Part shown: positions 19,408 through 29,189 of the stretch, piece after piece
Layout: every line of letters begins with the position of its first letter
Position numbering within the stretch: position 1 is the stretch's first letter
NCBI GenBank assembly: GCA_946480245.1
Contig: CAMLIZ010000025.1
Location: 1-42,104 of the forward strand
Reading direction: 5' to 3'
Source of the DNA: an uncultured Pseudomonadota bacterium
GTDB lineage: Bacteria; Pseudomonadota; Gammaproteobacteria; Burkholderiales; Burkholderiaceae
Length of the DNA stretch: 42,104 nucleotides
The notes under the pieces: generated by a model
The model's input: the letters and a program-made list of their open reading frames with translations, nothing else
The model's database searches: none
What the model was told of the DNA's origin: nothing
Program-made: the position numbers and the translations under genes

Positions 19408-20163
19408 GTGATTCGCTACGAATACCCGTTCAACGAGAGCATCCGCACGATGCTGCGGCTGGAGCATCTGTTCGACCGGCTCGGGCAGCTGATTCCGCGC
19501 GACGCGCCAGTGGACCATCACTTCGCGCTGGCGACGATCTTCGAGATCATGGACGTCGCCTCGCGCGCCGACCTCAAGAGCGACCTGCTGAAGGAGCTGG
19601 AGCGCCACAAGGCGCAGCTCAATGCGTATCGCGGCAACCCGGCCATCAGCGAGGCCGCGCTCGACGAGATCGTCGGCCGCCTCGACCATGCCTTCAATGG
19701 TCTGAACGCGCTGCAGGGCAAGGCCGGCCAGGCGCTCACCGCCAACGAATGGCTGATGAGCATCCGCAGCCGCATCAGCATTCCCGGCGGTACGTGCGAG
19801 TTCGACCTGCCGGCCTACTACGCCTGGCAGCAGCAGCCGGCACAGCGGCGTCGCGCCGATCTGGTGCAGTGGATCACCACGCTCACGCCCCTGGCGGAGG
19901 GCCTGAACGTGCTGCTCGGCCTGCTGCGTGACGCCGGCGTGCCGCAGCGCGCCGTGGCACCCGCGGGCCAGTTCCAGCAGAGCCTGCCGGCCGGCAAGCA
20001 GTACCACCTGCTGCGCGTGAAGCTGCAGGGCGAGGAAACGCTGGTGCCCGAGATCAGCGGCCACCGGCTGATGGTGTCGGTGCGCTTCATGAAGGCCGAC
20101 GCCGAAGGCCGGCTCAAGCCGGTGAACGAGGACGTGGCCTTCGAGCTCACCTTGTGCTCCTGA
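19408..20163 (+). CDS. zapD: Cell division protein ZapD
   Basis: ZapD cross-links FtsZ filaments and stabilises the Z-ring. It has 251 residues from the GTG at 19408, which gives MIRYEYPFNESIRTMLRLEHLF, the normal family N-terminus; the same frame stays open far upstream inside coaE but without homology. ZapD is mostly alpha-helical in the first 180 residues with a beta-sheet C-terminal domain (YHLLRVKL to DVAFELTLC), which fits. It is followed 4 bp later by yacG. Confidence 0.94.
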   Translation: MIRYEYPFNESIRTMLRLEHLFDRLGQLIPRDAPVDHHFALATIFEIMDVASRADLKSDLLKELERHKAQLNAYRGNPAISEAALDEIVGRLDHAFNGLNALQGKAGQALTANEWLMSIRSRISIPGGTCEFDLPAYYAWQQQPAQRRRADLVQWITTLTPLAEGLNVLLGLLRDAGVPQRAVAPAGQFQQSLPAGKQYHLLRVKLQGEETLVPEISGHRLMVSVRFMKADAEGRLKPVNEDVAFELTLCS

Positions 20164-20167
20164 GCCT

Positions 20168-20386
20168 ATGGCCGGCAACCCAGAACGCCCTGTCAAGCAG
20201 GTGCCCTGCCCGCACTGCGGCACCTTGACGCCGTTTTCGCCGCGCAACCGCTGGCGCCCGTTCTGCAGCGAACGCTGCCGCAGCCTCGACCTGGGCGCGT
20301 GGGCCAGCGAGAGCTACCGCGTGCCGACGCGTCCGTCCGAAGACGACGAAACCCCCGACACGCCACCCGAACCCAACCGCCACTGA
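20168..20386 (+). CDS. yacG: DNA gyrase inhibitor YacG (zinc protein)
   Basis: YacG is a small zinc protein that binds GyrB and inhibits gyrase. It has 72 residues. The zinc site is CPHC near 15-18 and CSERC near 35-39 (C-x2-C-x15-C-x3-C), followed by the conserved SLDLGAWASESYRVP. The tail is acidic and Pro-rich. It sits between zapD and aroG with gaps of 4 and 2 bp. Confidence 0.94.
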   Translation: MAGNPERPVKQVPCPHCGTLTPFSPRNRWRPFCSERCRSLDLGAWASESYRVPTRPSEDDETPDTPPEPNRH

Positions 20387-20388
20387 CC

Positions 20389-21510
20389 ATGCCCCCTCGC
20401 ATCGACGACCCTACCAGCGACCGCGAAGCCGGCGTGGCCGACAGCACGCGCGACACCACGCGCATCGACGACGTGCGCATCGGCGCGGTGCGCCCGCTGA
20501 TCTCGCCCGCGCTGCTGCAAGACGAGCTGCCGGTGCCCGAAGCCGCGCAGGCGCTGATCGAGCGCAGCCGCGCCGAGATCGCAGCGGTGCTGCACGGGCG
20601 TGACGACCGTCTTGTCGCCGTGGTGGGCCCCTGCTCGATCCATGACCATGAACAGGCGATCGCCTATGCCCGGCTGCTGAAACAGGCCGCCGACGCGCTC
20701 AAGCATGAGCTGGTGGTCGTGATGCGCGTGTACTTCGAGAAGCCGCGCACCACGGTCGGCTGGAAGGGCTACATCAACGACCCACGGCTGGACGGCAGCT
20801 ACCGCATCAACGAAGGACTGCGCCGCGCGCGCCAGCTGTTGCTGGAGGTCACCGAGCTCGGCCTGCCGGCGGGCACCGAGTTCCTCGACCTGCTGAGCCC
20901 GCAGTACATCGCCGATCTGATCGCCTGGGGCGCGATCGGCGCGCGCACCACCGAAAGCCAGAGCCACCGGCAGTTGGCCTCGGGCCTGTCGTCACCGATC
21001 GGCTTCAAGAACGGCACCGACGGCGGCGTGCAGGTGGCCGCCGACGCACTGGTGGCCGCCAGCGCCAGCCACGCGTTCATGGGCATGACCAAGATGGGCC
21101 AGGCCGCCATCTTCGAGACGCGCGGCAACGCCGACGCGCACGTGATCCTGCGCGGCGGCAGCAAAGGCCCCAACTTCGATGCGGCCAGCATCGAGGCCGC
21201 CTGCGCCGTGCTGCGCAAGGCGGGTCTGCGCGAGCAGGTGATGGTGGACTGCTCGCACGCCAACTCCAGCAAGCAGCACGCGCGTCAGATCGAGGTGGCC
21301 GCCGACGTGGCCCGCCAGCTGAGCCAGGGCGAGCACCGCATCATCGGCGTGATGATCGAAAGCCACCTCGAGGAAGGCCGCCAGGACTTGAAGCCCGGCG
21401 TGCCGTTGAAACGCGGCGTCTCGATCACCGACGCCTGCATCGGCTGGGCGCAAACCGAGCCGGTGCTGCATCAACTGGCCGAAGCCGTGCGGGCGCGCCG
21501 CGCCCGCTGA
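20389..21510 (+). CDS. aroG: 3-deoxy-7-phosphoheptulonate synthase, class I (AroG/F/H type)
   Basis: It condenses phosphoenolpyruvate with erythrose 4-phosphate to open the shikimate pathway. It has 373 residues from the ATG at 20389; the reading frame extends upstream into yacG without homology. Landmarks are VGPCSIHD, RVYFEKPRTTVGWKG, LPAGTEFLDLLSPQY, GARTTESQSHRQLASGLS, GFKNGTDG and DCSHANSSKQ. The N-terminal 45 residues are variable, so the feedback amino acid (Phe, Tyr or Trp) cannot be read from sequence by eye. It is convergent with paaZ, with 5 bp between stop codons. Confidence 0.93.
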   Translation: MPPRIDDPTSDREAGVADSTRDTTRIDDVRIGAVRPLISPALLQDELPVPEAAQALIERSRAEIAAVLHGRDDRLVAVVGPCSIHDHEQAIAYARLLKQAADALKHELVVVMRVYFEKPRTTVGWKGYINDPRLDGSYRINEGLRRARQLLLEVTELGLPAGTEFLDLLSPQYIADLIAWGAIGARTTESQSHRQLASGLSSPIGFKNGTDGGVQVAADALVAASASHAFMGMTKMGQAAIFETRGNADAHVILRGGSKGPNFDAASIEAACAVLRKAGLREQVMVDCSHANSSKQHARQIEVAADVARQLSQGEHRIIGVMIESHLEEGRQDLKPGVPLKRGVSITDACIGWAQTEPVLHQLAEAVRARRAR

Positions 21511-21515
21511 ACCGA

Positions 21516-23570
21516 TCAGGCCTTCTTGGCCACCAGCGTGAGGATGTCGTAGCTGGCCACCAGCTCGCCGTGCTGGTTGGTCACCTGGACGTCCCAGGCC
21601 ACCACACCCTGCGGCGCCTGGCCCTTCTTGGTGGCCCTGTCGATCTTGCGCTTGGCGGTAAGACGTGCCTGGATGGTGTCGCCGATGGCCACCGGCTTCA
21701 CGAAGCGCAGCGTGTCCAGCCCGTAGTTGGCCAGCACCGGCCCGGGTGCCGGCGACACGAACAGCCCGGCCGCCGCCGACAGCACGAAGTAGCCGTGCGC
21801 AATGCGCTGGCCGAACTGCGTCTCCTTGGCGGCGAGCTCGTCGAAGTGCATGTAGAAGTAGTCGCCCGACACGCCGCCGAAGTTCACGATGTCGGCCTCG
21901 CTCACGGTGCGCCGATGCGTGAGCAGCGAGTCGCCGATCTGCAGGTCCTCGAAGTGGCGGCGGAACGGATGCAGCTCGCTCTCGCGCACCGCGGCACCGC
22001 GCACGTACTCGCCGGTGACGGCCGTGAGCATCGTCGGCGAGCCTTGAACCGCCGCACGCTGCAAGTAGTGCTTGACCGCGCGCAGCCCGCCCAGCTCCTC
22101 GCCGCCACCGGCGCGGCCGGGGCCGCCGTGCTTGAGCGATGGCAACGGTGAGCCATGCCCGGTGGACTCGGTGGCCGCTTCACGGTCCAGCACCAGCAAC
22201 CGGCCGTGCCACGCCGCCATGCGCGGGATCGCTTGCGCGGCCACCGCCGGGGAGTGCGTCACCAGTGTGGCCACCAGGCTGCCGCGGCCGCGCGCGGCCA
22301 GCTGCAGCGCCTCGTCGAGATCGCCATACGGCATCAGCGTGCTCACCGGGCCGAAGGCCTCCACATCGTGCACGGCGTCGTTGGCCTGCGGGTGTTCGCA
22401 CAGCAGCAAGGTGGGCGAGAAGAACGCGCCTTCGCGCACGCCCTCGCCCACCGGCTTGAAGCCATCGCGCTCACCGAACACCAGCTGATTGCCCTGCAGC
22501 AGCCGCGCCACGCGCTCGCTCACGTCGGCCTGCTGGCTGCGCGACGCGAGCGCGCCCATGCGCACGCCTTCCATCGCCGGGTCGCCCACGGTCACCTTGG
22601 CCAGGCGGGCCTTCAGCGCCTGCGCCACGGCGTCTAGCTGCGCGCGCGGCACCAGCGTGCGCCGGATCGCGGTGCACTTCTGGCCCGCCTTGACCGTCAT
22701 CTCGCGCACCACCTCCTTGACGAAGAGTTCGAACTCCGGGTCGTCAGGTGTCACGTCGGGCCCGAGGATGGCGCTGTTCAGCGAATCGGCCTCGGCGTTG
22801 AACGGCACCGAGTGGCGCACGAGGTTGGGGTGCACGCGCAGCTTGGCCGCGGTGTCGGCCGAGCCGGTGAAGGTGACCACGTCCTGCCCGTCCAGGCGCT
22901 CCAGCAGATCACCCGTGCTGCCGATCACCAGCTGCAGCGCGCCGGCCGGCAGCAGGCCGCTCTGGTGCATCAGGCGCACACAGGCTTCGGTGAGAAAGCT
23001 GGTGGCGGTGGCCGGCTTCACGATGCACGGCATGCCGGCCAGGAAGCTGGGCGCGAACTTCTCCAGCATGCCCCATATCGGGAAGTTGAACGCGTTGATG
23101 TGCACGGCCACGCCGCCGCGCGGCACCAGGATGTGCGTGCCGGCAAAGTGGTTCTGCTTGCCCAACGGCATCGCCGGGCCCTCGTGCACCAGGTTGCCCG
23201 AGGGTAGCTCGTTGGTGCCGACGCTGGCATATGCGTACAAGGTGCCGCTGCCGCCTTCGATGTCGATCCAGCTGTCGTTGCGCGTGGCGCCGGTGTGATG
23301 CGACAGCGCGTACAGCTGCTCCTTGTGCTCGTTGAGGTAGGCGGCCAGCGCCTTCAGGCGTTGCGCACGCTGCTGGAAGTCCAGCGCCAGCAGGCTGCCC
23401 ACGCCGTCGCGGCGGGCGTGCTGCACGGCCTCGCCGAAGTCGATGGCTTCGGCATGCGTCAGCGCCACCGGTTGGCCGTTGACCGCGCTGGTCAGTTGCT
23501 GGCCCGGCTGGCCGCCCAGCCAGCGGCCGCCGATGAAGCTCTGCAGTTGCGAGGGTGCGGACATGCTCAT
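21516..23570 (-). CDS. paaZ: Bifunctional oxepin-CoA hydrolase / 3-oxo-5,6-dehydrosuberyl-CoA semialdehyde dehydrogenase PaaZ
   Basis: PaaZ opens the seven-membered oxepin-CoA ring and oxidises the resulting aldehyde in aerobic phenylacetate breakdown. It has 684 residues. The aldehyde dehydrogenase domain (about 1-520) has Glu260 in VPFNAEADSLN and nucleophile Cys299 in AGQKCTAIRR. The C-terminal MaoC hydratase domain (about 535-684) has Asp570 and His575 in VSGDYFYMHFDE. All four match the E. coli PaaZ residues I recall (Glu256, Cys295, Asp561, His566) with small offsets, so both activities should be present. It is the last gene of the paa array, 25 bp after the ABC ATPase, with AAGGAG upstream. 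Confidence 0.96.
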   Translation of the reverse strand: MSMSAPSQLQSFIGGRWLGGQPGQQLTSAVNGQPVALTHAEAIDFGEAVQHARRDGVGSLLALDFQQRAQRLKALAAYLNEHKEQLYALSHHTGATRNDSWIDIEGGSGTLYAYASVGTNELPSGNLVHEGPAMPLGKQNHFAGTHILVPRGGVAVHINAFNFPIWGMLEKFAPSFLAGMPCIVKPATATSFLTEACVRLMHQSGLLPAGALQLVIGSTGDLLERLDGQDVVTFTGSADTAAKLRVHPNLVRHSVPFNAEADSLNSAILGPDVTPDDPEFELFVKEVVREMTVKAGQKCTAIRRTLVPRAQLDAVAQALKARLAKVTVGDPAMEGVRMGALASRSQQADVSERVARLLQGNQLVFGERDGFKPVGEGVREGAFFSPTLLLCEHPQANDAVHDVEAFGPVSTLMPYGDLDEALQLAARGRGSLVATLVTHSPAVAAQAIPRMAAWHGRLLVLDREAATESTGHGSPLPSLKHGGPGRAGGGEELGGLRAVKHYLQRAAVQGSPTMLTAVTGEYVRGAAVRESELHPFRRHFEDLQIGDSLLTHRRTVSEADIVNFGGVSGDYFYMHFDELAAKETQFGQRIAHGYFVLSAAAGLFVSPAPGPVLANYGLDTLRFVKPVAIGDTIQARLTAKRKIDRATKKGQAPQGVVAWDVQVTNQHGELVASYDILTLVAKKA

Positions 23571-23595
23571 CGAAATACTCCTTGTGTTCGGTACA

Positions 23596-24329
<734 letters not shown>

Positions 24330-24333
<4 letters not shown>

Positions 24334-26189
24334 GCCACCGCCTCCGCCGGTGACGCGGCCTGCGGCTCCAGGCCACCGAGGTAGGCCTCCAGCACGCGCG
24401 GGTCGGCCTGCACCTCCCGCGGCGTGCCATGCGCGATCACCTGGCCGAACTCCAGCACCGTCACGCGGTCGGCCAGCCGCATCACGAATTCCATGTCGTG
24501 CTCGACCACCAGCACGCCGAGGCCCTCGCTGCGAAGCTGCGCCAGCAGCTCGGCCAGCGCGCGCTTTTCCAGGTGGCGCAGGCCGGCGGCAGGCTCGTCG
24601 AGCAACAGCACGGCCGGCTGCGCAGCCAGCGCGCGCGCGATCTCCACGATGCGCTGCTGGCCGAGCGGCAGCGCGCCGGCGGGGTCGTCGGCCTGATCCG
24701 CCAACCCGCAGCGCTCGAGCTGACGACGCGCCTCCTGCAGCAGCGCCGCTTCCTGCGCGCCGTCGAGCCGCAGCATCGCCTTCAGCCAGCCGGCGTGCGC
24801 GCGCAGGTGAGCGCCCAGCGCCACGTTGTCGAGCACGCTGCGGTCCTTCAGCAGGCGCACATGCTGGAAGGTGCGGCCGAGGCCGCGCGCCGCGAACGCG
24901 CGCGAGGGCTTGCCGGCCATCGAGGCACCGAGCAGCTGCACCTCGCCTTCGGTGGGATCGTCGACGCCCGAAATCATGTTGAAGAAGGTGCTCTTGCCGG
25001 CGCCGTTGGGGCCGATCAGCGCGTGCACCTCGCCCGCCTTCACGCTGAGGCTGACGTCGCTGTTGGCCACCAGCCCGCCAAAGCGCTTCGTGACCCGCTG
25101 CGCCTGCAGCACCACGCTGCCCGGCGCAGGCAGCGCGCGTTGCGGCAAGGCCGGCGCGTGTGCCGGCAGGCTGCGCCGCACCGGCTGCAGCCAGCGCCGC
25201 ACGCGCGCGACGATGGCCGGCCACAGCCCCGCCGGGGCCCGCTGCAGCATCAGCACCATCAGCAGGCCGAACACCACCACCTCGAAGTTGCCGCTGGCGC
25301 CCAGCAGCCGCGGCAGCACGTCCTGCAGCGACTCCTTCAGCATCGTGATCACCGCGGCACCGAGCACGGCGCCCCACAGGTGGGCCGAGCCACCAAGCAC
25401 CGCCATGAACAGGTACTCGATGCCCAAACCCAGGTTGAACGGCGTGGGGTTCAAGAAGCGCTGCAGGTGCGCATACAGCCAGCCGCTCAACGCGGCCAGC
25501 AGCGCCGCGAGCACGAACACCTTGATGCGCTGGCGCGCGGTGTCCACGCCCATCGACTCCGCCATCACGCGGCCCGACTTCAGCGCACGGATGGCGCGGC
25601 CCGGGCGCGAATCGAGCAGGTTGTGCAGCGCCCACATGGCCAGCAGCAGTGCGCCCCAGATCACCAGCCCGAGCACACGGCCGGTGGTGAGCTCGAAGCT
25701 GCCGAAGCGCAAGGGCGGCACCCCGCTCATGCCGGTGTGTCCGCCGAGGATCTCGAGGTTGCCGAACAGGAAGAACAGGCTCAGGCCCCAGGCGATGGTG
25801 GCCAGCGGCAGGTAGTGACCCGACAGCCGCAGCGTCACGGCGCCCAGGGTCCAGGCTACCGCGCCGGTGAGCAGCAGGCCGGCCGCCAGGCCCGCCCATG
25901 GCAGCCAGGCCGAATCGACAGCCAGGCCGAGCCAGCCCGCGACCGCGGGCGAGGTGCACACCAAGCCGGTGGCATATGCGCCGAGCCCGACGAACGCAGC
26001 CTGGCCGAACGAGGTGATGCCCGCGATGCCTGTGAGCATCACCAGCCCGAGCGCGACCAGCGCGTACAGGCCGATGTAGCAAAGCAGCGTGATGCTGAAC
26101 GGCGACAGGAACGGCCATGCCGCCAGGAACACGAGCACCGCCGTCGCAAGAAGGACGCGCGCAGTCAATGGGCGACGCTGCGCGTTCAT
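24330..26189 (-). CDS. Fused Liv-type ABC permease-ATPase (LivM-LivG fusion)
   Basis: One polypeptide of 619 residues joins two subunits that are separate in E. coli. Residues about 10-320 form a LivM-type permease with eight or more hydrophobic segments and the cytoplasmic coupling loop RAIRALKSGRVMAESMGVD. A Pro/Ala/Arg-rich linker follows at about 322-357. Residues about 359-619 form a LivG-type ATPase with Walker A GPNGAGKS at 393-400, LPLGQQR as the signature, and LLLDEPAAGL as Walker B. The final residues are Pro/Ala-rich. I chose the ATG at 26189 because it overlaps the stop of the upstream permease gene (ATGA) and begins MNAQRRPLTAR; an in-frame start 13 codons upstream lies inside that gene. 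The join is in frame with no sign of a broken stop. Confidence 0.92.
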
Positions 26190-27217
26190 TCGTCTTCCTC
26201 CACATGGCGGCTGCGCAGCGAGCGCCACAGCAGCACCGGCAGGATCAAGGTGAAGACGATGACCTCCTTGTACGCGCTGGCCCAGAAGGCGGAGAAGCTT
26301 TCGAGCAGGCCCACGAGCAAGGCACCGGCCATCGCCAGCGGGTAGCTGGCCAGGCCGCCGATGATGGCCGCGACGAAGCCCTTGAGGCCCATCAGGAAGC
26401 CGGTGTCGTACTGGATGGTCGTGATCGTGGCCACCAACATGCCGGACACCGCGCCGATCAGTGCGGCGAGCGCGAAGCTCAGGTCACCGGCCAAGCCGGT
26501 GGGAATGCCCATCAGCCGCGCACCGACGCGATTGATCGCCGTGGCACGCAGGGCCTTGCCGACGATCGAGCGCTCGAAGAACACGAACAGCAGCGCCGAC
26601 AGCGCGGCTGCAGCGCCCACCACGATCAGCGACTGCCCGCTGATCTGCACGCCCGCTCCCACATCGAAGCGCGCATCCGAAAAGCGCGGCGTCGAGAAGC
26701 CCATCGGCCCGAACAAGTACAGGCCCAGGCCGACCAGCACCTCGTGCAGCGCCACCGACGCGATCAGCAAGGTGAGCACGGTGGCGTCGGCCAGCGGGCG
26801 GAACGCGAGGCGGTACATCAGCGGGCCCATCGGCGTGATCAGCAGCAAGGTGGCGAGCATCTGCCCGAGCAGGCTCGCGGGCTTCACGGCCAGCACCATC
26901 AGCGCGGCAGCGCCGGGCAGCAGCACGGTCCACAGCAAGGTGACAGGCCAGTCGATCTCGACGCCGCGCTGGCGCCGCGCCGCCTCGACCACCAACACCG
27001 CGGCCGACAGCGCCAGCAGCAGCCACAGCGTGGGAGGCGTCTGGCCTGCTTGCAGCAGCGCGAGCGACAGCGCACCGAAAGCCACCAGCTCGCCCTGAGG
27101 CACGAAGATCACGCGCGTGACCGAGAACACCAGCACCAGGGCCAGCGCGAGCAGCGCGTAGAGCGAGCCGTTGACGATACCGTCCTGGCCCAGCAGCATC
27201 GAGATCTGGAAGTCCAT
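26186..27217 (-). CDS. Branched-chain/aromatic-acid ABC transporter permease (LivH type)
   Basis: This inner-membrane permease subunit pairs with the fused LivM-G protein. It has 343 residues, longer than typical LivH (about 300) because of an extra hydrophobic region near 45-110. Landmarks are QDGIVNGSLYALLALALVLVF at the start (shown here only in part: DGIVNGSLYALLAL), the coupling loop IVGKALRATAINRVGARLMG and the final GLLESFSAF. It is preceded by a 136 bp gap holding a structured repeat and is coupled to the downstream fusion gene by a 4 bp overlap. Confidence 0.9.
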   Translation of the reverse strand: MDFQISMLLGQDGIVNGSLYALLALALVLVFSVTRVIFVPQGELVAFGALSLALLQAGQTPPTLWLLLALSAAVLVVEAARRQRGVEIDWPVTLLWTVLLPGAAALMVLAVKPASLLGQMLATLLLITPMGPLMYRLAFRPLADATVLTLLIASVALHEVLVGLGLYLFGPMGFSTPRFSDARFDVGAGVQISGQSLIVVGAAAALSALLFVFFERSIVGKALRATAINRVGARLMGIPTGLAGDLSFALAALIGAVSGMLVATITTIQYDTGFLMGLKGFVAAIIGGLASYPLAMAGALLVGLLESFSAFWASAYKEVIVFTLILPVLLWRSLRSRHVEEDE

Positions 27218-27269
27218 CGGGGTCGGGTGGTAGGGAGCAAAGGGCCGCTAGCGGGGCGACCGGAGAAGC

Positions 27270-27350
27270 GCCGCGGGGCGCCGGGCCGCCCCTAACCCCG
27301 CGGCGGCCCCCATGGGGGGCGGGGCTCGCGGTACTCCGCGAGCCGGGGGC
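27270..27350. repeat. Structured palindromic repeat, copy 1 (binding-protein/permease gap)
   Basis: A 9 bp inverted repeat GCCGCGGGG / CCCCGCGGC (27270-27278 and 27296-27304) encloses a 17-base loop containing GCCGGGCCGC. A second hairpin GCCCCC-AT-GGGGGGC (27306-27320) and a third GGCTCGCGG-TACT-CCGCGAGCC (27323-27344) follow. The loop and second hairpin are shared with the copy at 32868-32941, in the same orientation and also between two genes of this array. Confidence 0.7.
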
Positions 27351-27353
27351 TCA

Positions 27354-28502
27354 CTACTGCACGTATTTCCACTTGCCGTTCACGATCTCCACCATCACGC
27401 GGCCGCGCTTGTCCAGGCCCAGGTGATCCTTGGGCGAGGTGTTGAACACGCCGTGTGCACCGGGCAGCTCCTTGATGTTCTCCAGCCCGTCGCGCAGCGC
27501 CTCGCGAAACTCGGCGGTGCCCGGCTTGGCCTTCTTCAGCGCCTCGGTGGCGGCGCGCTGCATCAACAGGCCCGCGTCCCACGCATGGCCGCCGAAGGTG
27601 GAGACGCTGCCCTTGCCGTACTTGCCTTCATACGCGGCGATGTAGGCGTTGGCGCTCTTGTACACGGGGTGGGTGGGCGGCAGCTGGGCGGCAACCAGCA
27701 CCGGGCCGGCGGGCAGGAAGGTGCCCTCCACGTCCTTGCCGCCGACGCGCAGGAAGTCGTTGTTGGCCACGCCGTGGGTCTGGTAGTACTTGCCGGCGTA
27801 GCCGCGCTCCTTCAGCGCCTTCTGCGGCAGCGCGGCGGGCGTGCCGGAGCCGGCGATCAGCACCGCGTCGGGGTGCGCGGCCACGAGCTTCAGCACCTGG
27901 CCGGTCACCGAGGTGTCGGTGCGGTTGTAGCGCTCGTTGGCCACGATCGTCAGGCCCTTGGTGCTGGCGATCTTGTTGAACTCGTTGAACCAGCCTTCGC
28001 CGTAGGCGTCGGCAAAGCCGATGAAGCCCACCGTCTTGACGCCCGCGTCGGCCATGTGGCCCGCGATGGCCAGCGCCATCATGATGTCGTTCTGCGGCGT
28101 CTTGAACACCCAGTGGCGCTTGGCATCCACCGGCTCCACGATGCGCGAGCTGGCGGCCATCGAGATCATCGGCGTCTTGTTCTCGGCCACCACGTCGATC
28201 ATCGCCAGCGAGTTGGGCGTGATGGTGGAGCCGATGATCAGGTCGACCTTGTTCTCGCTGATCAGCTTGCGCGTGTTGGAGACGGCGGTGGTGGTGTCCG
28301 ACGCGTCGTCGAGCACGATGTAGTTGACCTTCTCGTTGCCGACCTTCTGCGGCATCAAGGCGATGGTGTTCTTCTCCGGAATGCCGAGCGAGGCGGCCGG
28401 GCCGGTGGCCGACACGACCACGCCGACGTTGATGTCGGCCAGTGCGGCCGTGGTGCCGAGGGCCAGCAGCGCGGCGGCGGCCAGTCGAGAGAGCGTCTTC
28501 AC
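27354..28502 (-). CDS. ABC transporter periplasmic substrate-binding protein (Peripla_BP_6 type)
   Basis: This is the solute receptor of the Liv-type importer. It has 382 residues and starts at a GTG (28502) that overlaps the stop of the TetR gene (GTGA). A classical signal peptide (hydrophobic about 6-20) ends at ALA, giving a mature protein that begins DINVGVVVSATGPAASLG, the usual first strand of this fold. Later landmarks are NTRKLISENKVDLIIGS and VGFIGFADAYGEGW. Members of this family bind branched-chain amino acids, amides or aromatic acids. Location among paa genes points to phenylacetate or a related aromatic acid. It is separated from the permease gene by a repeat that might favour higher receptor expression. 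Confidence 0.92.
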   Translation of the reverse strand: MKTLSRLAAAALLALGTTAALADINVGVVVSATGPAASLGIPEKNTIALMPQKVGNEKVNYIVLDDASDTTTAVSNTRKLISENKVDLIIGSTITPNSLAMIDVVAENKTPMISMAASSRIVEPVDAKRHWVFKTPQNDIMMALAIAGHMADAGVKTVGFIGFADAYGEGWFNEFNKIASTKGLTIVANERYNRTDTSVTGQVLKLVAAHPDAVLIAGSGTPAALPQKALKERGYAGKYYQTHGVANNDFLRVGGKDVEGTFLPAGPVLVAAQLPPTHPVYKSANAYIAAYEGKYGKGSVSTFGGHAWDAGLLMQRAATEALKKAKPGTAEFREALRDGLENIKELPGAHGVFNTSPKDHLGLDKRGRVMVEIVNGKWKYVQ

Positions 28503-29179
28503 GGGTTGTCTCCTTCTGAGGGGGAAAGCGAAACGGTCGGCGTCTTGCGCCGCCGCGAGGGGGAAGCAGCGGCCACGGCCCGTTCGAGCTGCACGGCCTG
28601 CAGGCCGCCGAAGAACAGGTCGGCGACGATGTCGCTCATGGCGTCATGCGTCAGGCGCCCGTCGGGGCGCAGCCAGGTGAACAGCCAGTTCATCATGCCG
28701 AAAAGCAGCATCGTCAGGGGCTTGTGCAAACCCGCACTGTCCAGCCCCGGCCGCACGGCGGCGATGGCGTCGGCAAACGCAGCCACCACGCGGCGCTCGG
28801 CGTCGAGCACCTGCTTGCGCTCGGGCGCCGGCAGGAACTTCACGTCCTGCGTGAGCACGCGATGCTCGTGTTGCGAGTGCGCATAGTCGCGCACGAAGCT
28901 GACGATCAACTGGCGCAGATGCGCCTGCGGCTGCAGGCCGAGCGTGCACACCTCGGCCACCACGGCCTCGAGGTGGTCGACGTGGTTCTGCGCGATCGCG
29001 GCCAGCAGCGCGTCCTTGTCGCGGAAGTAGTGGTACAGCGCCGGCTTGGTCACGCCGCAGGCCGCGGCCACCTCGTTCATCGAGGTGCCCGGATAGCCGC
29101 GATCGGCGAACAGCTCCGCCGCGCGCGCCAGAATCTCGTCGCGTTGCTGGTCGTAGGTGGCGGATCGGCCTCGGGCCAA
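28499..29179 (-). CDS. TetR-family regulator of the phenylacetate operon (PaaR-like)
   Basis: It is predicted to repress the paa operon until phenylacetyl-CoA or a related ligand binds. It has 226 residues. The helix-turn-helix is at about 33-52 (SMNEVAAACGVTKPALYHYF), a classical TetR N-terminal domain. The rest is an alpha-helical ligand domain with WLFTWLRPDGRL, found in TetR regulators of acyl-CoA metabolism. The last 25 residues are a Ser/Arg/Pro-rich tail. It lies inside the operon, 10 bp after paaE and coupled to the binding-protein gene, so it would be autoregulated through the paaK promoter. PaaR in Burkholderia is a TetR regulator of paa genes; equivalence is inferred from context. 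Confidence 0.85.
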   Translation of the reverse strand: MARGRSATYDQQRDEILARAAELFADRGYPGTSMNEVAAACGVTKPALYHYFRDKDALLAAIAQNHVDHLEAVVAEVCTLGLQPQAHLRQLIVSFVRDYAHSQHEHRVLTQDVKFLPAPERKQVLDAERRVVAAFADAIAAVRPGLDSAGLHKPLTMLLFGMMNWLFTWLRPDGRLTHDAMSDIVADLFFGGLQAVQLERAVAAASPSRRRKTPTVSLSPSEGDNP

Positions 29180-29189
29180 GCAATGTCCT

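Noticed and set aside
24429..27295. Long plus-strand open frames opposite the ABC transporter genes
   Set aside because: Gln/His/Arg-rich antisense reading with no family features.
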